From positions 3,879,042 to 3,943,041 of the forward strand of contig JAVDOI010000007.1 of assembly GCA_032191485.1 (NCBI GenBank): DNA of 64,000 bases, read 5' to 3'. This DNA comes from Leptoclinus maculatus (lineage: Eukaryota > Chordata > Actinopteri > Perciformes > Stichaeidae). The position numbers and the translations under genes are program-made. Below, in pieces: positions 22,607 through 36,518 of the stretch. The notes beneath the pieces were generated by a model. The model was not told the DNA's origin, ran no database searches, and was given only the letters and a program-made list of their open reading frames with translations. Positions within the stretch are counted from its first letter, which is position 1. Each line of letters begins with the position of its first letter.

Positions 22607-23762
22607 CACTTTCGTCCACAGGGACCACCAAAATTGACACAAATGAAAGTTCCTAGTAAAAACTTTATTTTGAAAGAATGGGTTATTTATTCTTTCAAAA
22701 GTTCTGTATTCTCACTTTTTTACATTATTGTACATGTAATAAATATCAGTGGGGCACAGTTTATTGCACAGAGCATAACTTTACATACATTTACATTTGT
22801 GATTTATATATTTGGTATTGGAAAAATATTGTGACATTATTTATATCTATTAGTTTTATACTGATCTAAAAGTGGAAATACAATATAAGAAATAAGCTAG
22901 TTCGAAAAGTTAGATTCTGAGTTGAATGTCTGGATATTTTTATCAGCACCAGCATGCCAAGAATAATTTCATGCATAACTTAACTAAATCCTGCTCTGAT
23001 GTATAACCTCAAATATGTTCCCAGCTTTGAAGGAGTGTGTTGGGTTGATGAAGAGTTGGCACTGCCTGAGGTGTGAGTGAGCAGGTGTGATTAAAGTGAA
23101 GCCCACTGACGTCCAAGTTGACCATCACAGTGTGAAATAAAGTTTTAATGGCATCATTATCCACCAATGTTCAGTAAAATATGCGATCAGGACATCTGTA
23201 TTTATGCCTTCTGTTCGCTGAGCTCTGATAATGTTACATTGTAAATAATCAATCCGTGTTGAAATTGACAGGAGAGCTAGTAAAGTGGTCTAATAATATG
23301 TAGTGTTGGTGATAAACTTGACTAAATCCAGTTGTTTGAAGGAGATGTTTTCACAGCAACATAAACAAATTCCCTCTTAGAGAGGGAACTATAACCTGTT
23401 AACACTAGCTCTTAACAAGTTATAATACATCAATAAAACTATTCATGACAAGATGTGTTTTAATCTTAAGCAATCTTTTATTTCCAAATAAATTAGAATT
23501 TTTATGAAAAAAACTCTAAATGACTATAACAAAGTTAAAGAATAACATACGAATTTGTCATGGTTTACACTGATTTCAGAGTGGTTGAAATGATGTTTGG
23601 GATGGTGGCAAAAAAGCCTGAAGCCTTGTAGACCAGCTGCTATAATTAAACAAAGGGATCCGTATCTGCCAATATGGATGGATCATCAATGATCTGCAAT
23701 TAGTATCAGCGGCAAAACAACATGATCAGGAATCTCTAAAAGATTTGCTCCCTTTTTTCTTT

Positions 23763-23822
23763 TGTAGTGATCCGATTTTTGATCCGATCCGTGAGTTTCA
23801 TGATCCGTTGCACCACTTGTTC
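23763..23822 (-). repeat. Possible DNA transposon end
   Basis: On the minus strand the sequence reads AAGTGGTGCAACGGATCATG followed by GATC-rich words. A related start, TAGTGGTGTAACGGATCACG, occurs at 59471 on the plus strand. Shared ends suggest one interspersed hAT-like family; neither copy has a recognised partner end. Confidence 0.35.
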
Positions 23823-24228
23823 ACAGCTGGAACTTTGTCCAGCAAATTGGTAGGCACTGAGTTAAGTTTTGTAAGACAACTTGTACTGATGCTGGAAACC
23901 TGCGCAATCCTGTCTTCCAGCAAAATTAGCTGAAATTATATTACAGTAGCTGTTATCTTCACCATTGTGTTAACCCATGATCTACATCATAACATCAAAC
24001 TAACTGACTCTCGCCACATGAGCTCCACCTAGAGATCCCAACAAACCAAATATGAGTATATTTGTGTGGGACAGTGTGGGACACATTACCAATGCTGAGA
24101 GGTGGTCTAACATTTTAATGTGATGTCTATCTAACTTTAAAAAATAAACATAACTGTGCTTCCCTTTAGCTCATAACATCTCTGTACTTTGCTTTTACAT
24201 TCTAGTCTTTTTTTGTGTGTCTCCGCCA

Positions 24229-24310
24229 GGAGGATAATGCGATCGGTTGCATGCGTCCGTGAGTGAGTGTGCACCTTGTTGTCTGTCCACGGCTAATCTC
24301 ACATTCCGCT
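24229..24310 (+). repeat. Dispersed repeat block matching 10685-10770
   Basis: Shares AGGAGGATAATGCGATCGGT, GTGAGTGAGTGTGCACCTTG and GTCTGTCCACGGCTAATCTC with the 10.7-kb copy, with a few substitutions. Confidence 0.6.
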
Positions 24311-27300
24311 GCAGCAAACTGCTTAATATTTTGGGTGGCCATTTATAGAATCATGCTCCACCATGGACCACTATTGGCCCACTTAAGCCCGAGCGCCCCT
24401 TTTTTGGGAGGCTGTGGAGAAAGTTTAGCATATACCGTCGAAAAAAATTTACTTATCACCAACGAATATAGTGATGTCGCACAGCAAATTAAACAGCAGA
24501 ACCTGGGCTACAAGAATATGTAAGCCATTTTTACATGCTCCAAACAACTCAAACATTAACTAAATGAATTACGAAATATCAAAATCCATATAGTGCCACC
24601 TAGTCAACCCACTCGCCACATTTCTGGCTCTACTGCTGTGGAATTTTATGCAATACGCACACACAATATCTCAGAAGATTATATCTCCACAGATTCCGGA
24701 CATATACATCAAATCCAGCTACAATAAAGCATGAGTGAGATATGAGCAAAAGAACACCAACAACAGAAATCGCTTCATCAAACGATAGTTATAAAATTTC
24801 TCTTACCTTTGCTGTTTTTCATCGATATATTTATTTTCCCGGTAATTCCAGACTGAAATACATTACAACTACGTCCTGTGTTACACTAAAATCATTCTGG
24901 GCGTTTCTAGGTTGCTGTCAGTCCAAGCAGGAAGTATAAGAATCGCCTTGCGTCATAGCCAGCACGTTTCACAGGACGGCGCCCTGCTGATTCTGATTGG
25001 CTAACAGTGCTGTCAATATCATTTTGGTTGGTATAGCTACATTCTATTGGCTCCAACACTTCAAATGAGGTGTCAATCACTAAAATCAAAGAATGGGTTG
25101 CTGAGATAGAACCCTGCATACTCACAGGGGGCTGACATCGAGAAAAACTCTATAGTATGCAGAGAGACACAGAGAGCACTCAGAGAGGATTCTGGCTTTC
25201 AAAATGAAGCCCAAACTGCTGTATTTGGATGTATTGAACACCATTAGTGATATACAAGTGAAATATATAGTTTGGTACATGAGAAAATTCAAATGGCACA
25301 CATGGTGGCAAAATGACCAATTTGGAAACCTTGCCTGAATTCTCTGTACTAAAACCTCTCTAATTTTGTTCTGCTTCACTTTATCAAAGTCAAACTTTGC
25401 AGAGAGACTGTTAACATATTGTGCTATGATTTGGGAGAGGTTTAGACCTGCAGCTGCATCATACCAAAGAAATAATAATTCTGTAAGTGCTTTTTTTTTT
25501 TAGGCCAACCTGAAACTTTGTGCTGTGTCCCATCTTCATTTACTCTTAACCAGTAACATTTATACTGATATACTGAACAAATCTCACAAGTGTTCCCTTT
25601 ATTATAACACCAAAATTATTCAAATAGACCTTGTGGTTGCAGAGATATACTCTTTTTAGTATGGGTATGCAATTTTTGAGTAGAGGCCTAAAAAATAGGT
25701 TCGTTTTGATTTGTACTGCTAAGCTTAGTGAGTTCCAGTATTTTTTGTGTGTTGCAGTGTATTATGTGTATTATGGCAAGATTGTATGAATTGTTGTACC
25801 AGGACTTTGAGCAGATAAATTGCATACATCACTGCTTGTTTTTGAGTGTGTTTTAATTTGCTCTACAGTCATCACTGTTTTTTAGTTAGCTCACTTATAT
25901 TGTTTTATACAGAGTGTTTGGTTTACCGTTGATGGAACTACCAGTACACACACTGCTCTACCCATGCATCACTGATTATTTGTGTCGTGCTGAGGTGTTG
26001 AAATATTAACCTCTTATCTACCATTATGCTAAGGCCACTAACCACAGCCAAACACTACATCATAGCCTTATTTACCAACATTCACACACCATGACTTGTA
26101 TTTATTTGGCTCAAGCTGAAAGGCACAATTGGGTCAGCCACCAGCATTAGTGAAAAATGCAACTAAATGTCCATTCTAGTGGGTGTGTTTCTCTGGTCCG
26201 CCCACAGGGCTGCAGGGTGGATGCCAGCAGGGCAGACGGGCGAACAGTGTGTGGCAGTACACTGAGGGGAGGGGCGAGTGTTTGCCGGACTCCTTCCTGA
26301 ACCAAATGGAGAGCCAGATGTCGCGGAGCAAAGCTCGGTGGAGCATGCTAAGTGGATGAATGGTTTCCCGGGCAAACCGCAGTCACTTCCTACAGAGACA
26401 CATGTCTTTATAACAGTGTTCACTGAAAACCAGTCACAACCCAGCACCCCAACAGTAGTGATTGTCTTGTATTTTATTTGTGACTGCGACTGGAGCTAAA
26501 ACCAAATCATGTCGAGGGATTAAGGGGTACCTCAGAGAGAAATATTAGAATAGATCTTGATGAAAATCGCAATACCCTACAGAAAATAAAGAGAGATGTA
26601 AATGAAGTGAAAAATAAATAAAGAGTTGATTAACCTGAATTACAAGAAGATATATTGTACTTTCTTTACCTAACTCCATAGAAATATACCTGTAGTCATA
26701 GTACTTCTGGTTTTGATCGTGGTCTGAGCAAGCGGGGCAAAGGGGCCATTGCCCCATACCAGTTTACTCCCCTGGCCCTTTTTGGCATCATGAAACTTTA
26801 CAGCTGTGTAGTCTAGATCAAAATGAAGGTTGAGTTCGAAGATGGGCGCGGTCCAAGTAAGGGCACCAGAAGTAGGAGGGTAGGAAGTTGGGAAGTGGCC
26901 ATTGGCCCCACCACTTTACGCCCCTGGCCCAATTTGCCGTCACTGCTGGTGTGATCCCATCGTAAGATGGTTTCTTGTGGTAAACTGTAGTTATAGGAGA
27001 TCTGAGGTCTGTGGATTACCCAGAGTAATACTTCCACTTTCTGGAAAGTCAAATGCTTCCACTTCACCACCACAAATAAAATTCCTTTCACCAGGAGGCA
27101 GAATTCACAAACATTGCAAAAAAAATCAGAACCATCTGAATGGCCAGACACCACTATTGTACTATTTCCATCTCATTATGCTGTTGATACAGTAGCTATT
27201 GCTAACATCAGATAGAGTTTTCCTCCGGTTGTTATACCTCACAGACACTGAGGGGAATGCGAGGAGGTGGTACAAAAACACACCACATGTATTATTTTTA

Positions 27301-29767
27301 GACTGATGGATTATGATCCTTGCCAGGCTGCTATTTTTGTTCTGTACAAATAACCCACTAACTAATGCAAATTCAGTTATTAAGAGATTTCTATTTCAGT
27401 ACCAATCCGTATTCAGCGACATTTCAAATCTCTTTCTATTTTTTTGCTGATAGAAAGGTGCATACAGTTTTCTCATGAATAACAAAATTAAAAGAAAGAA
27501 AAAAGCGAAATGTAACTACACATGTCCCAAGCAAATTTTTAACTGTGGTCTGTAGCTCTCATGCCTATAGTAAGGTTTAGCTGGTGACTAAAGAGACACC
27601 GTTTTTTTCTCTTCTGCATTTGACTTCCTGTGCATATTTCTATCAACTCACAATGGTAGATAATGCCATTATCAACATAAACTCACAAGAGGGCTTATAT
27701 ATTTTCTCAACCTCTCAAGAGGTTTGGAAAAGCTGATTCAAAGATATCGTTATTTGTGGCTGTCTGGTTCTGATGTATATCAAACATTTAAAGGGTAAAA
27801 AGGATGAGCAGACTGCTCACGCTGGAATAGTCTCACTGACACAGTGCGGCAACTGGAATAGGTTGGTACCAAATGCTGTTTCCCACTCTGGCTTCGCTTC
27901 CAGCCTAATTCCCAGTATCTGTTCTAGTATGTTACGATTTAGAAATGATTTCTAAATAGATATTTGTCAGATGACAGATGACTACTCATCCTGTTGCATG
28001 TCTGTTTAACAACTAGACAATGAGTTCTCGTTGGATCTGTGGGCTTTTGCACCGCTGCTGCAGAATGAACATGTGAAACACGGGACTGACTGATTGACAG
28101 AATGGAACGGATGGACGGAAAATGTCATAGATAAGTCCGCACAGGCTGGATAAAGGAGGGACCTGTGCGGCACTGGTATGTAGGTAGGTACAGTGGCTTC
28201 AAGGGTCCTACGTACATGGTCTGCAGGAGGCTCTGTGGAACCGTACAGCCAGCCTTGGGAGGGAAGTTCCAAAACAATCCAGGCCCCATCTAGCAGTGGG
28301 TATAAAATACAAGAGACAAGGTCTACTGTACTGGTGTTGGTGCATTGCAGGTGCAACGGTAGTAATAAGATTCACAGAATTATGTGAGGAGACTCCATGC
28401 AATAAAACTACACAGAGCAGACAGAAGGTATCATTAGGTAGGAGAGAAATGTGAAGGTTAACATTTAATAGAAGACTGTTGTGTGATTGATGCTAATCTA
28501 GTTATTAGATTTTATAATCAATAACAAATCCAGTGTGAGGTCTTTAAAGTTGCATTAACTGACTGTTATGGTGGCCAGAAAGAAGTCCAACAACACAGAC
28601 TGTAATTCACATGAATAATACTGTAGTCCCATTTCCCAATAGACACAAGGAAACTAATTAGAGCAGAGATCCAAAAGAAGCATCTAGCAAATCAGCATGC
28701 AAAACACGGTGATAACAACATTGCTTTTTTCCAGTGGCCCACTTGCAGTGCCAGCCTTAATTGTTGAAAATGCCACTGGGTGGGAGGTGGTGACAGTGGG
28801 GTCTTTGAACTCCGAGGAGTAAAAAGAGTTGTTCCAAAACAGAGAGAACCAGAAACACAGAGAAAGCCTTGAATACCCGAAATCTCTGAAACCTCTTAAT
28901 CAATGACTCACCAGTATTTATCAGTATCTGAATCATATGAAAACACCAGTTTATTCTAAAGGACAGTTGAAACCTTACCTATTGCCTCTTTACCAGCTCC
29001 TATCAGTTGTGGTGTTTGTATGCTCAAAATACTGCCGTAATGTGTCGTTATCAACTGGTAATGCTAATAATAGCTAACCTGACTGGAGCAAACCACATTA
29101 AGTGTTCTGACTTGTTATACTGGAACGCAGTCAACTCTGGTGTGACATCATAGCAAGCTCCTATTTCCAATTTCCGAGGTAAATGGAATGCAGCAATAGT
29201 AGGAAAATACACTGATAACACCTTTTTAACAGTCTTTTAACAACTTTCAACATTTAGGAAATGCAGTTGTGCTGTTAAGCTCACATTCCAGTCAGAAAGC
29301 GAAAATTAGCTAACTAGCTAACTAGCTAGTTAGCCTACCTTGCTAAGGTTAGCCCTGATAGACATTTAGGGGGGGTTAGCTAGCTTCAGCTGTCTTTCAT
29401 TGGCCCAGTTATGGGGAATGACCAGACTGTCAAGACAGACTGTTTATTTTTCTCGGAAAAATTTATTATAATTTCAGTTTTTACTTTAATTCTTGTTTTT
29501 TGCACAAATAGTGAGCTACTGCCATCCAAAAACTCCCAAATCCTTTCTCCAAATATGGGCTAACTGAAGCAGTGACGAGTTACGCAGTAGCTCATGTAGG
29601 AACAACAGCAGCAGTGTATTGCTCTTTGTAAATCTATTTATAAACCGTAGCTGAGAAACAGACCCTCTCCCAAAGACAAGACAGGCTCGGCTTCATTGGT
29701 TTCATGTGCTGATAGAGCAGCGCAGCAGTGAAAAAAGCCAATAGGTTTCATGGCGTTAAAAAAGAAG
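24311..29767. other. No recognised gene (largest low-content stretch)
   Basis: About 5.4 kb of AT-rich sequence. Two related short words about GGCCATTGCCCC / GGCCATTGGCCCC with CCCCTGGCCC occur at 26745-26780 and 26897-26935, hinting at an old repeat pair. GCTAACTAGCTAACTAGCTA-type words lie at 29306-29335. No open frame here has convincing composition or a recognised motif. Confidence 0.5.
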
Positions 29768-30225
29768 GGGGGCCAATTCACTAAAGGATTGAGTTGCTTT
29801 TAGGGACACTAAACTTGCACAAATATTTAAATTAAGTAAAATCCAGACAAAATGTGCCCCTTTTATGCAAATGAGCCTCATTGCACTAACAGTCCAATTC
29901 ACAAAAATCAGCGCTAATAGCCGAACACAGTTACAGTGAAGCGGTAAGGGGTGTTCACTCAAACTCATTTATTTTGGGATGCACTGACAGGATGCAATGA
30001 CAGTTTTGTCATGAAAATATATAAATACAATATTGTTTTAGAGTAGATGAGAAAAAAAACTAGTAAAAATGTAATGAAAAATAAGGTTATTATATAAACA
30101 AATAAAACAATTATTTCTTCCCTCTGCAAAAAAACAGCAAAATGCATTCAAATGCCAATATTTGTGGGCGTGTTTACACTGTAATATCATTAGCACATTA
30201 TCTTTTGTGAATGGGACATTGAGAT
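29768..30225. mobile_element. Candidate small DNA transposon (weak)
   Basis: GGGGCCAATTCACTAAAGGA near 29768 is partly mirrored by ATCTTTTGTGAATGGGAC near 30201-30218. GCGCTAA and GCCC words inside resemble MITEs with TTCACTAAA ends. The match is imperfect and no target duplication is clear. Confidence 0.3.
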
Positions 30226-30732
30226 GGGCGAGATAGCGGTTTCAAGTGAAGTGCAATTTATGCTGCTGTTCCTTTTGAATTCGCCCAATAATGTGAAAAC
30301 ACTTCTTGCCAGGAGACGATAAGAGGAGCAGAGTTCTCCAACGGAAGAGGACCAAAACAAATGGGACATACAGCGTGTTGCTATTACAGTGGGAAGCTTT
30401 TGAGTGGGATGCAACATAACATCTCCTTAATCTAGTCTAGTTATGGTTTGACCCAGACAGGCCCTTTAAAAAATATATATATTTTTCAGACTTATGAGGT
30501 TTATTAGTAGTAGTTCCAATATGTTACAATTCACAAAAAGGACTTAAATCCTATGTCTTTTAAGTCTTACATTTTCTTCAGTCTTTCAGCAGCATTCAGC
30601 TAATTCAAGCAGATTCGCTACACTGCTTGCTAGCACAAGCCTGCAATTCAATCAAATTGTATGACTGCCACCTACTGTACTGTAGATTCAGCATTCAGAA
30701 ACCAAACACTATTTTCTATACATGCCCCTTTA

Positions 30733-31768
30733 TGCTGCGTTCACACCAAATTCATCGCGCCGCAAATTCGCGTCCAACGCGCCACCGGTCTCGCTGGGGA
30801 CCATTTGTGTTCATTCGCGCGAATCGCGCTGGACGCGCTGGAGAGGGGGCGGGGCTTATCGCTCTGAAATCCCTAAACTGTCCGCCATTAACCATGGAAA
30901 AAATAACCTCTATTTCTGCTTAGTACGGTGTTGTGGAAGTCCCAGATATCACGGGAAACTAAACGCCGTCATGTCTGGGTTAATAACATTGTCCAGAGGA
31001 GCTCCGTGGATTGTATCGAGATGTATTCACTGTGTCTAGCAAGCCACACGTCCGCTGTTTACTACGGCTGTATGAGCCCCAAATAAACTGATTTGGCTGT
31101 GATTTAACTGCAATAAACCGACAAAAGGGGACTCCGAAATAACTACCTAATGATGCCGATTTGTCTGAATTCATGTTTTGTTAGTTCTCTCCGCAAGACG
31201 ACAAGCAAATAACTTTTAAAATACTTGTTTTCTCAATGGAGCTCGGATGGATCGGTGCTAGGCTATGCTAACATGGTAGCAGCTCCATCAACACTCACAA
31301 TAACGTCATCTAGACGTAAATACGGCAGCGTCTTTTTCATTGTTTGTACCATCTGGTTTACACACACACACACATTTATACACATAGTTTGGTCCGGTCT
31401 CTATTGATATGAGGTATCGTAGAGCTCCGGGTGAACACAGACGGCTCCGGTATTTATTTCCTGATTCAGCAACGGCAGGAAGTCAGTGATGACAGGGGAA
31501 ACATCTCAACGCTGATAGGCTATCGCGCCACAGCGATTTTTTCGCAGAAGTTCAAATATTTCAACTTCTGCGTTTGAGGCGTTTTGGCGTTTGACGCGAT
31601 TCGCGTCCATCGCACCGCAAATTCGCATCCATCGCGCCGCAAATTCGCGTCCATTGCGCCGCGCCATCGCAGATTCGCGTCACTCCAGTCTCATCGCGTC
31701 TGTGCATAGACTTTGTATGTAATCTAGACGGGCGAATAATTCGCGCCGCGTTTGGTGTGAACGCAGCA
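30733..31768. mobile_element. Harbinger-like MITE with TTA target duplication
   Basis: Both ends carry an identical 18-bp inverted repeat TGCTGCGTTCACACCAAA, and both are flanked by TTA (30730-30732 and 31769-31771), the 3-bp duplication of PIF/Harbinger elements. The outer zones are rich in CGCG and ATTCGCG words, in contrast to the AT-rich flanks. No transposase is encoded, so the element is non-autonomous. Superfamily assignment rests on the duplication and inverted repeats only. Confidence 0.88.
31610..31690. repeat. Tandem CGCxCCGCAAATTCGC repeats inside the MITE
   Basis: Three to four copies of a ~22-bp unit containing CCGCAAATTCGC and TCCATCGC lie near the right end; related words occur near the left end at 30755-30780. 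Subterminal repeats of this kind often are transposase binding sites in DNA transposons. Confidence 0.7.
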
Positions 31769-31771
31769 TTA

Positions 31772-32759
31772 GACTTAAGTCTGTGGTGTTTACTGAGAGT
31801 GAAAACACTTTTTCTAGAAGCAGCCACTTCAACACACCAACCAAGTTTCACTGTAAATATAAGTATCAAGACAATGTGCCTTTTAGCACAAACACATGAT
31901 CTTTTTAGTTGTGTTCATAGGCAACGGCTGTAGTGTAAATGGCGTACTTTTTTTTCTGCAGGGACAATAAATTCAACCTGCCGACGTGCCATTGCAGAGC
32001 TACATACACACACACACAATGTGCCAAAACTCTTGTCCTCCTTTTACCATCCTCCATCCTCCTAAACAGCTGCAGCATATTGAACTCCAAATTTCTTAGA
32101 CGGAGAAAAAATATTCTGCTTGTGTCAGCTTCACAAAGAGTTTTAGAGCCTTGATTTTTTGGGGGTGTACAAAAACACTGTTTCACACACATTCTCAGAC
32201 AAAAAAAACAAATCATGCTCCACATGGATCAAGCTTTACTGTACCTGTGGTGGAGTAGAGATCTTTTCCAGTCGGTACGGTCGGCTTTAGCTGTTCTCTG
32301 CTCCCAGTGTCCGTGTGAGCGTCCCTCAAGCTGCTAAGGATTGGAATAGTGGACGTTGCCGAGTATGTGTGTCTGTGGGTGGACTAAACAAAATGAGAGA
32401 GAGATTCGTCTCTCTTTCTCTATCTCCCTCCCCTTGCCGATGATAAACAGAGAGCACGTGGCCTCACCAATGATGCAGCAGGAAGTGAAAGAGTGACAAA
32501 GGGTGGGAGGGAGGAAGAAAGGGGGCAAGTAGAGGAGAGCAGACAAGGGGAAAAGAGTTGAGTCTGGCCGGGAAGGAGATGTGTGTCCTGTGTGTGTGTT
32601 CATGTTGTTCTCGAAAGCAGGACACTGCAGCTTTGAGTTGGCGAACGCCAGCGTGGAAATTACTCATACGTTTTTTTTTAGCACGCCGACAAATATGTGA
32701 AAGAAAATATCTTCTTTTGAACATCCAATTCTGACACAAATATCACATCGCAGACATCC

Positions 32760-32794
<35 letters not shown>

Positions 32795-33629
32795 AACATA
32801 ACAACCGACAGGCAACCAGGGGAGCTTTGTTGTCTGGTCAAAGGAACTGACCATGTTTGGGCAACTGGGGCATGATGGGAACACTGATTACTGATAGCAG
32901 CATCATCCAGCAATCCATGGCAGAACTTCAGCAGAGACTCCTTTGAATATAATACGACATGTTTATAACAGGAGATATTCTAGGCCTCTGAAGCGCAGTT
33001 GTTTGTACAAAGCTTCAAACGTGTCGTCCTTCCAGATCAGTCCGCTTCACCGCCAGATGTTTGGTTGAGAGTTCTTATTAAGCAGCCCTGAATCCTGAAA
33101 ATGATGTTCCTATACTACAAAAATGCATAGTGAACTACATTTTGAGAGAAACAAATTTTGTTTTTGATCATATCTGCTTTTGAAGTATCAAAAATACGTT
33201 TTAGATGAGTCAACGGAAGCCCACGCAGGAAGGAAGTCCATGTATCGGATGGGTCACTAAACACACTTTAACCCAGGAGACTGCCGTTTGTGTCCCGTGT
33301 TTTGTTGCATCCTTGTTTTTTTTTTCAATTTCGTAATAATTTAAAGCCATACCATGATGTGCTTTTACTAAAACCAACCAAGTACTTTTTTTGTCGTTTG
33401 TTTTGTTTTATTTCAATTTACAAGGTTAACCACGCGTTTCAACTGTGACCGTAATCTGGGAGAAAATATGTTTATCTGGAAACAATTTAAAGTGAGACAT
33501 TTTAGTTGTATGGGAAGGCAATTTTGTAGACGACAGGGCTGTCGTCAGATAATGCAGGAGACCAGGGGGCTGATCTGTAAGGAAGAACATATTAGTCCTC
33601 AGCACCCTACATTGCTGTTTACCAAAGCC
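31772..33629. other. No recognised gene; one (CA)n microsatellite
   Basis: A purine-rich stretch at 32380-32580 and the microsatellite at 32762 are the only notable features; open frames here are low complexity. Confidence 0.5.
32762..32793. repeat. (CA)n microsatellite
   Basis: About 16 uninterrupted AC units. Confidence 0.97.
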
Positions 33630-33633
33630 TTAA

Positions 33634-34222
33634 AAGGCAACTTCGTCATCTTTCAACCTCAACCCTATTTTCTTATGTCTTTGTGTCTAAGAGATTAATG
33701 AGGATAACAGTTTTCGAAATTGGTCCAGTATCGAGGGAGAACGCCGCAGACAGCAGCTGCTAAACGGGCTGCGATGTAGTCCTTCAGGGCAATTCCTTAC
33801 CGTCAAAAAACATCCACTATTAGAAGTATCTGTCAACATTATGGAAAGAAACCTACAGATAAATAGAAAATTTCTCTTTACCTTTCGCTTTCTGTCTGTC
33901 ATTGTGTCATGTGACTTGTTGCCGGAAGACAACTTAGGAAACATGAGAGAGTGAGTGCCGGTGTTGTCAGAGTTTGTTGTGTTGGAGAACAAGAATCATA
34001 GCTTAGTGTTATCTAAAGGATTTTCAATCTCATGGGTGAAGATGATTTCAACAATGTGGATGCAATGCAAGATTTCAGAACGATACTTCTTGCAGCGAGA
34101 CTTGGTTAGACACAATAACAAATAGACCGGACGGACCAAGCGAAAGGTAAAAGAAAAAAGAAAAAAGGAATTTGTCTGTAGGGTTGAAAAACCTTCAGGT
34201 TGAAAAATACAGAAGTTACCCT
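33634..34222. mobile_element. TTAA-flanked MITE (Kolobok/piggyBac-like)
   Basis: The left end AAGGCAACTTCGTCATCTTT and the inverse of the right end AGGGTAACTTCTGTATTTTT form a ~30-bp imperfect inverted repeat continuing into TCAACCT. Both ends abut TTAA (33630-33633 and 34223-34226), the duplication typical of Kolobok and piggyBac elements. The 589-bp interior has no transposase. Confidence 0.78.
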
Positions 34223-34226
34223 TTAA

Positions 34227-35088
34227 TGTCTATAGGAATCAAAAGAAAATTCTGGGACTACCACCTGTTTTAGCCCGGTTCAAAGTTCACATCATTTTGT
34301 TTGCATTAAATATATCTGGTGTTGCTAAAAGGCAGTTTCCCAAAGTTGAAAATGTGTATTTTAATGCAAAATAGCAACCTGACCTGAAGGGTTACAAACT
34401 AATGCATTGGAAAATTAGTCATCTCCAGGTTTGGTTAAATATCAGCGGGGGAGATCATTACTTTCGTCCCCGGGATTCCCCTTTTCTATGACCATTATGT
34501 CCAGGATTACAGATTCCCCCCCCCCAAAAAAGTGCTGCTTGGCACAAAGTCACGTCAATTGTTGGAGAAAGTGCAGGGGCTTATTTATACACTGGCCGAA
34601 GGAGAAAGCTACTCACTAGCCGGGATCATTAAAACATCCACAGTAACAAGCGTGAAATAGTGGAGGTAAAATTTTCTTTCTCATAGTCGGTGATCAAGAT
34701 TAATGGGAACTGAATTCAAGCTGAAGGTCCGTCTCCTATAGCCGTCGCACACGCTACTCCCGGCAGAGGGGAGGACGAAGTGAGGCTGTGAGGCATTTTC
34801 ACTTCCGATTTAATCCAATAGAAAACAATTAAAATGTCTACAGACCATGGACATACTATTGACAAGCGCCAGGGGAAGCTGTACTTCTTTGTCCTCTCAT
34901 GTTGGACTGAGTGCAGACTGGACGCTACAGTGACTCACTATCGCCTTTCCAGGTACGAGTGATATTACAAGACTGGAGGGGCCGGGGCTAGCTGACTAGC
35001 ATGCTCATTTCATTAGATATCTCTGAAACACAACACAGACGTCTTCGACAAAACATCAGTAATGTTCATGTACATCAATAATGTTAAT
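34227..35088. other. No recognised gene
   Basis: Mixed sequence with no supported feature. Confidence 0.5.
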
Positions 35089-35168
35089 TTTGTCACGGGA
35101 GTTCAGGATCAGGACCAGTGGCGGCTGGTCCATAGAGGGCGCTAGGGCGCCGCCCCCCCTAGAGCTAC

Positions 35169-35246
35169 AAAAAATAAAAATAAAAATAAAAATAAAAATA
35201 AAAATAAAAATATAAATAAAAATAAAATTTAAAATAAAAATAAACT
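35169..35246. repeat. (AAAAT)n microsatellite
   Basis: ATAAAAATAAAA-type pentanucleotide/hexanucleotide run, slightly degenerate at its right end. Confidence 0.9.
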
Positions 35247-35878
35247 ATACAAATTGTCAATATTTGTGTTTTTGAAACATGGAATCACCCAGTAATATGT
35301 GTAAAATATGATATCTGCGGTAAATATATGCTTTTCCTGCTTGTCCTCTCTGCCTGTCTGCTCTTCCTCTCTGTGTGTGCACGTCTCAGCTGGCTGGGGC
35401 GCTGGAAAAACTGCCCCAAAGAGGCGGGTCTATAAAGCAGTTTAGCCAATGCTGAGTAAAGATATAAATGAGTGACATACAATTCAGCCAATCAGCGTCC
35501 TCAAATAGATTCAGCTTGGGGCAGTTTTTTTTCCTGCCCCAAGCTGCGCGTTCTCGTCAGGAGAAGTCTCTACAGGAGAGCGCCAGTGTGAGCACTACTC
35601 CTCCAAGACCCGTTTGAGAGGAGAACTGAGAGGAAAAACTACTGAAAGAGCTGATCCCAGATCAGCCTGACCTCACAATCAGACAGCAGACTAGCAGGAA
35701 AGAGAAGCAGTACATGAAGCTTCTCTACTAGCTGTACACCAGACAGGTTTGACTCGCTGGATGACGTCATGATAATAACTTATTTATCTTTTTAAAACAA
35801 CGGGGACAGAACCAGCACGGACAGTTAGGGAGTGAGGGACATGAAGCACCTGTCTGAGAAATGGATATATAGTTATTT

Positions 35879-36180
<302 letters not shown>

Positions 36181-36518
36181 TTCCCTGTGAGGGTGACTAA
36201 AATAAGATGTCCTGACGTGTTTGTGAAAGTGTTATTTACTGCTTTTTTTCGTGTTGGAATAAATGTTAAATATTTAACTGCAAAGTAGTAATGCGCGTTT
36301 GATACCTTAATTTGTTTGCATTAAATCATTCTGGGATGTTTGCTGAAATTGATTGGATGTGGCACAGCCCTACCAAGAACATTTTCCACCAGCCGCCACT
36401 GATCAGGACCCAACAGCAACCACAGGACACAGTATGAACCGATTTTATTTATACCGGACAGATGATAGAACTGGCTGTGTGGAGCCCGTGGTCCGACACA
36501 GAATTGCAGGCCGGAAGG

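Larger units (their letters stand above)
20898..24228. other. No recognised gene; scattered simple repeats
   Basis: CT-rich sequence at 20900-21000, a C10 run near 21212-21222, TATG repeats near 21322-21342 and otherwise unrecognised AT-rich DNA. One perfect hairpin is listed separately, as is a possible transposon end near 23763. No coding region is supported. Confidence 0.5.

Noticed and set aside
22401..22640. Minus-strand frame around the hairpin as a possible exon
   Set aside because: No recognised motif or convincing splice sites.
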